Part shown: one piece after another, positions 42,401 to 49,266 of the stretch
How the letters are laid out: the number at the start of each line of letters is the position of its first letter
Position numbering within the stretch: position 1 is the stretch's first letter
DNA from: an uncultured bacterium
GTDB lineage: Bacteria; Bacteroidota; Bacteroidia; Chitinophagales; CAIODY01
Length of the DNA: 49,266 nucleotides
Reading direction: 5' to 3'
NCBI GenBank assembly: GCA_903857255.1
Contig: CAIODY010000052.1
Coordinates: 1-49,266 of the forward strand
Position numbers and translations under genes: made by a program
Notes under the pieces: generated by a model
Told to the model about the DNA's origin: nothing
Databases searched by the model: none
What the model saw: the letters and a program-made list of their open reading frames with translations, nothing else

Positions 42401-42925
42401 TTAATCAAATCCTCCCATGTGAGCTGAAGCCCAACCCATTTTCACTGCAACAAATGCAAGAATTGCAATCAAAACAATTGCGCCAATTAAAATGCGAAAA
42501 CCAAGTTTATAAATTTTCAACTGGTGCATGGTTTTCATGTGTTCGCCAATATTGTTGAAAATATTTTCGAGGCGCATAAATGCACTTTCGCTTTTTACCA
42601 CATAATCATAAGCCCCGTTTTTCATGCATTCTACGGCTACTGAAATTTTATCTTGCCCCGAAAGCATGATGACTGCTGCTGTTGGGCAAGCATTTTTCAT
42701 TTTTTTTAAAATTTCTACACCATTTTCGGCAGTTTTATTCACACTCATTAAATGGTAATCTAAAATTACAATTTCAGGATTCAAGTGCATATTTGCCAAC
42801 GCTTCTTCGCCCGTAGCATATTGATACAGCTTCATTTCAAAGCGTTCATCCAAATAATCTTTCATCATTTGCAATTGCATATTGTCATCGTCAACCAAAA
42901 AAATTATTCGCTCTTGTTTTGCCAT
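42401..42925 (-). CDS. Receiver-domain protein with a C-terminal membrane anchor
   Basis: The product is 174 residues. Residues 6-125 are a CheY-like receiver: acidic pocket VDDD at 11-14, phospho-acceptor Asp56 in VILDYH, LSGQD and the Lys in YVVKSES. Instead of a DNA-binding output, it ends with one hydrophobic helix (about 146-166, FRILIGAIVLIAILAFVAV) and a short tail. It may be tethered to the membrane and act as a phosphate sink or signal partner of the next gene, an Hpt protein 63 bp away on the same strand. Confidence 0.85.
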   Translation of the reverse strand: MAKQERIIFLVDDDNMQLQMMKDYLDERFEMKLYQYATGEEALANMHLNPEIVILDYHLMSVNKTAENGVEILKKMKNACPTAAVIMLSGQDKISVAVECMKNGAYDYVVKSESAFMRLENIFNNIGEHMKTMHQLKIYKLGFRILIGAIVLIAILAFVAVKMGWASAHMGGFD

Positions 42926-42988
42926 AAAATTAAATTGTGTAATAAAATTAAGTAGTTAAGAATAAAAGTCAAAAGTAGAATTTTGTTT

Positions 42989-43330
42989 TTAAAGTGTGTT
43001 CACTTTTTCCAAAAGTTCAGTGATGGATTGCGACAAAATATTGTTTACTTTTTCAACCAAAGTAGGCAATTGTTCCAAATTTTTTTGTTCGGTGCAAGTG
43101 TGTTCCAAACTCACAATATCGGCTTCCACTGTGCTGATGCCCATGTATCGGGCTTGCGATTTCATAGTGTGTGCAGCTACTTTTAGCGTTTCATATTCTT
43201 TAGCTTGCAACGCATTCTTCATCACTTCCATTTTTTGTTTTGCGGTGTCTAAATACATCTCAATATACTTTTTCATTTTGGCTTTATCGCCTTTTGTAAA
43301 TTGAGTTAAAAAATCTAAATTGGTTACCAT
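42989..43330 (-). CDS. Histidine phosphotransfer (Hpt) domain protein
   Basis: The product is 113 residues, a four-helix Hpt domain. The phosphorylated His54 is in AAHTMKSQARYMG. No histidine kinase is in the window. With the receiver gene immediately downstream, it likely forms a small phosphorelay module. Confidence 0.88.
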   Translation of the reverse strand: MVTNLDFLTQFTKGDKAKMKKYIEMYLDTAKQKMEVMKNALQAKEYETLKVAAHTMKSQARYMGISTVEADIVSLEHTCTEQKNLEQLPTLVEKVNNILSQSITELLEKVNTL

Positions 43331-43407
43331 TCCGTTGTTGTGAGTTTTTTATTTTTTCAAAAAGAGTTTGCAAATCTAAAATTATTTTTTCGGCAAACAA
43401 TTCAATT

Positions 43408-46400
43408 TTACAACTCCTCCACTTTCTTCACATTATCATCCGGAATTCTGTCAATCAAATAATTATAAGGGTCGATGCCTAGTTGAAAAGGTTTTTCTTT
43501 TGTTCTGAAAGTAAAAGTGTTTTCTTTTTTAGTGAGCTTCAAACGTTGATACAGTAATGGTTTGCCCAAATTCTTTTTATTGCTTGGCTCTGCAAAAATG
43601 CCTACATCAATAAAATCATTTAGTGCTAAAGTTTTTTCTTTACCTAAAGAATCTGCTCTGAATTTTTCAGACGAAGTCGTCATCGTAATTTCAAATTCAT
43701 TGCCCACTTTTTTATATTTCGCAGTCAAAGTTCTGTTTGAAAACAGCGTGATGTTTTCAAACAAATCGTCAATCAAATATTGCAAACTATCAGGCGTAAC
43801 TTTTCTAAATGCTCTTACTGCCGAAAGTGATGTAGCATAAGGTGGTGGCTGATAAGCAAACGAATCTAACAAGGTTCGCAATGCTTCATTCACTTTGTTT
43901 TCACCAATCATTTCTTTCAAACAATACATCACCACACTTGCTTTTTGATAATGAATATATTGTTGCGATTCTGTTTTCATCAAAGGTCGTTCAGCTTCAA
44001 ATTCACGGCTTCTTCCACGTAAATAACCATCCATTTCATACTTCAAAAACTTCTTCATTTTGTCTTTGCCATATTCTTTTTCCATCACCATCAATGCCGA
44101 ATATTGCGCAAAACCTTCGCTCATCATTTCGCTGCCTTGCATGTTTGCACCGCAAATTTGATGAGCCCAATATTGATGTCCCATTTCATGTGCGACTACA
44201 TAAAATACTTGGTCAATATCATCTTTCGTAACATTCCGTTCATCGATGATAAAACCAATTCCTTCACTATAAGGCATGGTGCCAGGGAATGATTGGGCAA
44301 AACTTGCATAACGTGGAAATTCAATAATTCTACACTGTTTGTGATAATATTTTCCAAAATTATGTGTGTAATAATCTAATGATTTTTGCAGGCTATTCAA
44401 CATATTCGGCACATTATATTCGTGCTCTTTGATGTAATAAACTTCCAAATCAATATCGTTCCAATGCTTTCTTTTCACTTCATATTTTGCTGAAATGAAA
44501 GAATAAAAATCCAACGATTTTTGGTCGAGATGATAGTTGAAATACCTTTTGCCATTGGCTTCCCACGATTTTACTAAACTGCCAGGCGCAATCGCAATTT
44601 GGTCAATTGCCGTGCTGATAGTGGTATTCACTTCCACCCAATCAGCATCATGACTGATGTAAGTATTTGCTCTTGCTATCAAATCTTTTTCATTCAATTT
44701 AGGCATTCGCAAACGCTTTGGCAGCTTAAGTTTGATGCGTTTGTTTTTATCACTTATTTCATAACGATTGTCATAACCAAATGTGGGCATGATGTCGCCA
44801 TTGTTAAAAAATGTTCCATTTTGAGTGAGTTGTGTAAATGAGACTTCGTTTTCAAATCCTTTGGTAATGCGGCTTACATCGAATTTAATCAAGATGGAAT
44901 CGTTGGGTTGCAAAGGTTTTGCTAAAGTGTAAATGCGATAATTTAATCTGGTATCGTTCAATTTTAATTTGCTTCCATCAATCGAAATCCTTACTGAATC
45001 AGGGATTTGCGGCAATGTGAAATGCAATTCGGTAATTGGTTGATTAGAAATATTTCGTGCCCAAGCCTCAACATTGGCTTTCATGCTGCGTTCGTAAGGC
45101 ATCAAATCAATGTTGTAGTTGTATTTATAAAATCGTGGCTGAATTAATTGCTCATATTTTTTGTAAGTTTTTTCATACTCAACTTGTTTGTTTTCTTGCT
45201 CTTTATCCGAATCGTATTTGTTCAAAATTTTAGTGTCGTAATAAACAAAACTGCAACACAGCACAAACACAAAAGCACATAAGCCGATGGTGATTTTATT
45301 TTTGTTCAGCAAATATTTTGCGTTCGCAAATCGATGCCCAAAGCCAGTTTCTTTGCCTCGGATGTAAAATGAAAAAATGACAAAGCCAATCAACACACAA
45401 AAAATAATCCAATAAATATTGAACCAAATTGTGGATGGAACAAACGGTCCAAAACCATTCATGTCGGAATAAGTAACACTTGGAGTGCCTCCAAATTTTA
45501 CAAGGTTAGAATTGATTTTTAAAACGCCCCAAATAAATTGATTCAAAATCACAAAAGCCACAAAAGCAAAGTAAGCGATGTAGCGATTATTGATGAGGTA
45601 ATGAAAAAACAAAGCGATTACCACCAGGAATGAAAACGACAGCAAATCCATTACCAACAAGGATTTGAAGTACACAGCTAATTCATAACGATGATAACCA
45701 AAAGCAGTTTGTGCAATCATGCCAATCAAAATAGTGCAAGTCATAATCAATGCGATTGAAAAAATCATCGCCACTAATTTTGAAACAAAAAGCAATGATG
45801 TTTGGATTGGAGTTGCGTCTTGAATTTCATTGATTTTAGCATCGCGTTCTTTCCATACCAAAACACCCGAATAGAAAGTGATGATGGCAATTAAGAATAA
45901 ATAAAATGCACCTCTGATGCTATCAACAATATTGTAGGTTACAGGATATTGTTGTTCACCATATCCGCCTGTAAAGCTTGTCATTGCTGCAATTAAGTTC
46001 ATCAGACCAATCACCACAATGATGATAAAAGTTGGATTTTTGATGATGGCTTTTGTTTCAAATTTTATCAAAAACCACAATGCAGAAAATGAAAATTTGT
46101 TGGCAGTGTTAGCGGTAAAATTATTAGTTGAAATATTTATTGTTTTAATTTCCGTCTTCGCAGTTTTTTCTTTTTTAGCTGTTTCATTTTTTGCGCTGAA
46201 GGAAAATTTGAAATAAGCGGCAATTAAAATCAATAAACTTGTTGCTAACCAAATCAACCGATTAATCAGCAAAGCCCCAACCAGCGGAACTCCGTGAGCA
46301 TTTTTTTCATCCACGGTCATGTATTTTGAAATGATAGCTTCGGGGCGAAAACCAAATGGGTCGAGAATATTTGCTAACCATTCTTTTTCAATATCTCTTG

Positions 46401-46983
46401 TAAAGCCTGCCGATACTGCATACAACACCAAAATCAACATCGCTCCAACAAACGAAACAATGTTGCTACGAAAAATAATTGCTAAGGCATACAACAACAC
46501 TGCTGCAATAATTGTGTTTGGAATTCCGAAAGTGATGATGCCTTGCAAATGCCCACTCCAAATAATATTTCCATAACGATTCGGTTCAGCCCACGGCATC
46601 AAAGGACCAATCAATGCACCAATCGAAACGCCTAAAAGCGGCAATATTGCTATGCTTGCAGCACCAATAAATTTACCGAAATAATAATCTCGTTTTTTGA
46701 TGGGCGATGAAAAAACAAATTGATACATGCCGCTTGAAAAATCTCTGTTGGCTGACGCATTCATAAATGCAGTGGTCATCAACAAACAAATTAATGACAT
46801 AACGCCGTAATAAGTTTGAATAACGTAAGGCGCATTTTTATGAACGCTGCCCACACCGCCGCCAATGCTGATGCTATCAGATGATACAGCACCCATCACC
46901 AACATGGTGTTGATGAACAAAAATATCCAAGTCATTGGCGAAGTGAGCCAATGTTTCCATTCGTGTTTTATAAATTTCCACAT
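43408..46983 (-). CDS. ABC permease fused to an M1-family metallopeptidase
   Basis: The product is 1191 residues. About 1-570 form an ABC-2 type permease with roughly twelve membrane helices in two halves (WKHWLTSPMTWIFLFINTML at the start; WKERDAKINEIQDATPIQTS near 370). Then a beta-sandwich and an M1 catalytic domain with zinc motif HEMGHQYWAH and, downstream, SEGFAQYS with the third ligand Glu. The peptidase part is placed outside the cytoplasm by topology. Such fusions are known in Bacteroidota. The ATPase partner is the gene 19 bp upstream; the transported substrate is unknown. Confidence 0.88.
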   Translation of the reverse strand: MWKFIKHEWKHWLTSPMTWIFLFINTMLVMGAVSSDSISIGGGVGSVHKNAPYVIQTYYGVMSLICLLMTTAFMNASANRDFSSGMYQFVFSSPIKKRDYYFGKFIGAASIAILPLLGVSIGALIGPLMPWAEPNRYGNIIWSGHLQGIITFGIPNTIIAAVLLYALAIIFRSNIVSFVGAMLILVLYAVSAGFTRDIEKEWLANILDPFGFRPEAIISKYMTVDEKNAHGVPLVGALLINRLIWLATSLLILIAAYFKFSFSAKNETAKKEKTAKTEIKTINISTNNFTANTANKFSFSALWFLIKFETKAIIKNPTFIIIVVIGLMNLIAAMTSFTGGYGEQQYPVTYNIVDSIRGAFYLFLIAIITFYSGVLVWKERDAKINEIQDATPIQTSLLFVSKLVAMIFSIALIMTCTILIGMIAQTAFGYHRYELAVYFKSLLVMDLLSFSFLVVIALFFHYLINNRYIAYFAFVAFVILNQFIWGVLKINSNLVKFGGTPSVTYSDMNGFGPFVPSTIWFNIYWIIFCVLIGFVIFSFYIRGKETGFGHRFANAKYLLNKNKITIGLCAFVFVLCCSFVYYDTKILNKYDSDKEQENKQVEYEKTYKKYEQLIQPRFYKYNYNIDLMPYERSMKANVEAWARNISNQPITELHFTLPQIPDSVRISIDGSKLKLNDTRLNYRIYTLAKPLQPNDSILIKFDVSRITKGFENEVSFTQLTQNGTFFNNGDIMPTFGYDNRYEISDKNKRIKLKLPKRLRMPKLNEKDLIARANTYISHDADWVEVNTTISTAIDQIAIAPGSLVKSWEANGKRYFNYHLDQKSLDFYSFISAKYEVKRKHWNDIDLEVYYIKEHEYNVPNMLNSLQKSLDYYTHNFGKYYHKQCRIIEFPRYASFAQSFPGTMPYSEGIGFIIDERNVTKDDIDQVFYVVAHEMGHQYWAHQICGANMQGSEMMSEGFAQYSALMVMEKEYGKDKMKKFLKYEMDGYLRGRSREFEAERPLMKTESQQYIHYQKASVVMYCLKEMIGENKVNEALRTLLDSFAYQPPPYATSLSAVRAFRKVTPDSLQYLIDDLFENITLFSNRTLTAKYKKVGNEFEITMTTSSEKFRADSLGKEKTLALNDFIDVGIFAEPSNKKNLGKPLLYQRLKLTKKENTFTFRTKEKPFQLGIDPYNYLIDRIPDDNVKKVEEL

Positions 46984-47002
46984 AAAATTTTGGGATTGGT
47001 GA

Positions 47003-47875
47003 TTAAACTAATTCATTCAGTTTTGCAAAAAATACATCTTCCAAATTTTCTTCGGCTTTTGAAAAACCATTGCCTAAATCATTTTCTGAAAACGCATGAA
47101 TCAATGGTTTGCCACCTACTAATTTGCTGGAAATAATTTTGTAATTATTTTGAAATTCAGGCAATTGAATTTTATCCACTTTTCGTTCCCAAACTTTCCC
47201 TTTAATTTGCTGCAAAGCATCATCCGTATTGCCACTGAACAACACCTTGCCTTTATCCATGATTGCCATTTGTGTGCACAATTCTCTTACATCTTGTACA
47301 ATATGCGTAGATAAAATCACAATTATATTTTCACCAATTTCACTTAAAATATTGTAGAACCGATTGCGTTCACCGGGGTCTAATCCAGCAGTTGGTTCAT
47401 CGACAATTACTAATTTTGGATTGCCAATTAAACATTGTGCAATACCAAATCGTTGACGCATTCCACCGCTATAACTACTCACTGCTTTTTTGCGATGTTC
47501 GTATAAATTTACTTTGTCGAGTAATTGATTGACCATCTCTTTTCTTTCGCCGCTATTGCCAAAACCCTTTAACAGAGCCAGATGGTCAAGTAAATCAACA
47601 GCAGAGGTTCTTGGATAAACTCCAAACTCTTGAGGCAAATAACCCAACACTTTTCGCACCGATTCTTTATCATTCAATACATCAATTTCACCTAAATGAA
47701 CCGAGCCACTATCGGCATCTTGCAGCGTAGCAAGTGTTCGCATTAAAGATGATTTACCTGCGCCATTCGGACCAAGTAAACCAAACATACCTTTGTTGAT
47801 ATTGAGCGATACATCGTTCATGGCATGCACCCCATTGCTGTATTGCTTGTTGAGATTTTTGATAATTAAATCCAT
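47003..47875 (-). CDS. ABC transporter ATP-binding protein (partner of the permease-peptidase)
   Basis: The product is 290 residues. Walker A LLGPNGAGKSSL, signature SSYSGGMRQRFG, Walker B KLVIVDEPTAGLDPGE, plus an extra C-terminal ~70 residues. CcmA/NatA-like. It precedes the permease-peptidase on the same strand with a 19-bp gap and is surely its energiser. Confidence 0.92.
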   Translation of the reverse strand: MDLIIKNLNKQYSNGVHAMNDVSLNINKGMFGLLGPNGAGKSSLMRTLATLQDADSGSVHLGEIDVLNDKESVRKVLGYLPQEFGVYPRTSAVDLLDHLALLKGFGNSGERKEMVNQLLDKVNLYEHRKKAVSSYSGGMRQRFGIAQCLIGNPKLVIVDEPTAGLDPGERNRFYNILSEIGENIIVILSTHIVQDVRELCTQMAIMDKGKVLFSGNTDDALQQIKGKVWERKVDKIQLPEFQNNYKIISSKLVGGKPLIHAFSENDLGNGFSKAEENLEDVFFAKLNELV

Positions 47876-47996
47876 TGCTAAATTTTGTAGTGGTTAAATG
47901 TTTGAAGATTTCAAAACTAAATAATTAATCGTTTGCCGGTGGAGAAAAGTTACAAGTAAAATGTTTTTGAATTTCTCAACAAAATAAAAAACCCTG

Positions 47997-48004
47997 TAAC
48001 TTTG
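47997..48004 (+). promoter_or_regulatory. Promoter -7 element of clpS
   Basis: TAACTTTG, an exact TAnnTTTG, 13 bases ahead of the first ATG; the -33 region is not convincing. Confidence 0.5.
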
Positions 48005-48017
48005 TGCTGCAATAACA

Positions 48018-48308
48018 ATGATGAACCCTAACACAATAGAACAAGAAGATGCCGATGTAGCCACGATAGAGGCTTTGCCTTATGTGCTTACCTTGCACAA
48101 TGATGATTTCAACACTTTTGATTGGGTGATAAAATGTTTGGTAAATGTGTGTAATCACAAATTTTTACAAGCTACACAATGTGCTCACATTGTACACAAC
48201 AATGGCAAATGCGATGTAAAAAAAGGCGATTACGATGAGATTAAAACCATGTACGAAAAATTGCAATCGGCTAATTTAACCGTAAGCATGCAAGAATCCG
48301 AAACATGA
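48018..48308 (+). CDS. clpS: ATP-dependent Clp protease adaptor ClpS
   Basis: The product is 96 residues. ClpS presents N-end-rule substrates to ClpAP/ClpCP. The binding-pocket motif is seen in PYVLTLHNDDFNTFDWVI (Asn-Asp-Asp) and the late HIVHNNGKC with the His of the pocket. The family start is usually near 48021-48060; either of the two adjacent ATGs at 48018/48021 is possible. Divergent from the ABC operon. Confidence 0.9.
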   Translation: MMNPNTIEQEDADVATIEALPYVLTLHNDDFNTFDWVIKCLVNVCNHKFLQATQCAHIVHNNGKCDVKKGDYDEIKTMYEKLQSANLTVSMQESET

Positions 48309-48463
48309 TTGACAATGCCATATATCAAACAATGGAACAGAGTTGATTAAAATAAATTAGACAATAAACATTCAAAAGGCACAACTTGTTTTGTAGCTAA
48401 TAATAGAAAGTGAGATTCGATATTTACATTTGGCTAAATTTTTTTTCAATTCAACAATAAGTT

Positions 48464-49266
48464 ATGAGCAAATTAAAAGGCGGCGAATTCGTCATCAAAG
48501 AATCAATAGCTGAAAATATTTTCACACCCGAAAATTTTACCGAAGAGCAAAAATTAGTAGCACAAACGTGTCATCAATTTTTAGAAGCAGAAGTGTTCCC
48601 TAATTTAGATAAAATTGATAAGCAGGAAAACAATATCATGGTTGATTTGCTGAATAAATGTGGTGAATTAGGATTGCTCGGAGCAAGCATTCCTGCTGAA
48701 TATGGCGGCTTAGGCGAAGATTTTATCACAGGCACATTAATTAATGAAACATTAGGTGCCGGTAATTCATTTGCTGTAGCAAGTGCCTGTCATACAGGCA
48801 TTGGCTCATTACCAATTTTATATTTTGGCAACGAAGCAACCAAACAAAAATATTTACCAAAATTAGCAACAGGCGAATGGAAAGGTGCTTATTGCTTAAC
48901 CGAACCAGGCAGCGGCAGCGATGCTTTAGCTGCAAAAACAAAAGCTGAATTATCGGCTGATGGCAAACATTATATTTTGAACGGACAAAAAATGTGGATT
49001 ACCAATGCAGGCTTTGCTGATGTATTTAGTGTATTTGCAAAAATTGATGGTGATAAATTCACAGGGTTCGTGGTTGAACGTGGCTTTGAAGGCATTTCAT
49101 TTGGTGAAGAAGAACATAAAATGGGCATCAAAGGAAGCAGCACAAGGCAAGTGTTTTTTAACAATTGCAAAGTGCCCGTTGAAAATGTATTAGGTGAAAT
49201 TGGCAAAGGACATAAAATTGCTTTCGATATTTTAAATATTGGCAGATTGAAATTGTGTGCTGCAAC
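48464..49266 (+). CDS. Acyl-CoA dehydrogenase, 3' end outside window
   Basis: From ATG 48464 the frame stays open to the window end (267 codons). N-terminal helical domain with FTPENFTEEQKLVAQTCHQF, then LGLLGASIPAEYGGLG, CLTEPGSGSDALAAKTKAE and MWITNAGFADVF, FSVFAKIDG: acyl-CoA dehydrogenase. The start MSKLKGGEFVIKES suggests the longer (about 590-residue) FadE-like Bacteroidota group with an extra C-terminal domain. A TACATTTG promoter element is at 48425-48432. Confidence 0.9.
   Translation, partial: MSKLKGGEFVIKESIAENIFTPENFTEEQKLVAQTCHQFLEAEVFPNLDKIDKQENNIMVDLLNKCGELGLLGASIPAEYGGLGEDFITGTLINETLGAGNSFAVASACHTGIGSLPILYFGNEATKQKYLPKLATGEWKGAYCLTEPGSGSDALAAKTKAELSADGKHYILNGQKMWITNAGFADVFSVFAKIDGDKFTGFVVERGFEGISFGEEEHKMGIKGSSTRQVFFNNCKVPVENVLGEIGKGHKIAFDILNIGRLKLCAA

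Overview
The window is AT-rich DNA from a member of the Bacteroidota, most likely a chitinophagal or flavobacterial relative. The evidence is a T9SS type B (gliding-motility CTD) secreted protein, a TonB receptor with a carboxypeptidase-like N-terminal domain, an LpxC-FabZ fusion, a fused ABC permease-M1 peptidase, and many copies of the Bacteroidota promoter -7 element TAnnTTTG, several with a TTTG or TTG box 19 nt upstream.

Left end (1-6700) is accessory DNA. It holds the end of an Hsp70-like gene, a small membrane protein, an unknown coiled-coil protein, and a tight two-gene unit (DUF488 fusion plus unknown partner). Two degenerate 21-nt-period tandem arrays and a long hairpin follow. The WG-repeat exported protein is framed by members of a ~135 bp inverted-repeat family (E1 at 4490-4625, truncated E2 at 6571-6640); a third copy, E3, lies at 34673-34805. 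E1 and E3 end in the same 23 bases and carry an outward Bacteroidota promoter in their loop. They look like integron attC-style cassette boundaries that bring their own promoter, although the R-box does not fit the attC consensus and no integron integrase is present. This is the best candidate for an undescribed system here.

The middle (6700-28900) is mostly ordinary chromosome: TonB receptor, lipoprotein, rhomboid, HCDH-like protein, T9SS cargo, 3-methyladenine glycosylase, MFS exporter, an HxlR regulator with a clear double operator in front of a DinB-family gene, DUF2461, tRNA-Pro, dapA, uvrB, a type III PKS plus ICMT-type methyltransferase pair, cvfB, hpf, a Xer recombinase, rpsU and an acyl-CoA dehydrogenase. 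A 24-codon TfoX fragment hides between two genes.

28947-35150 is a second accessory segment. It starts at tRNA-Arg(CCG), whose antisense strand is read by the end of an N-terminally truncated large serine recombinase. It continues with a dinB + short dnaE error-prone polymerase pair and ends with element E3.

The right part (35152-49266) is core: rpoB standing alone (no rpoC after it, no rplJL before it, own promoter and terminator), an ABC ATPase overlapping lpxA, lpxC-fabZ, a membrane-anchored receiver protein and an Hpt protein, an ABC permease-M1 peptidase fusion with its ATPase, clpS, and a second acyl-CoA dehydrogenase cut by the window edge.
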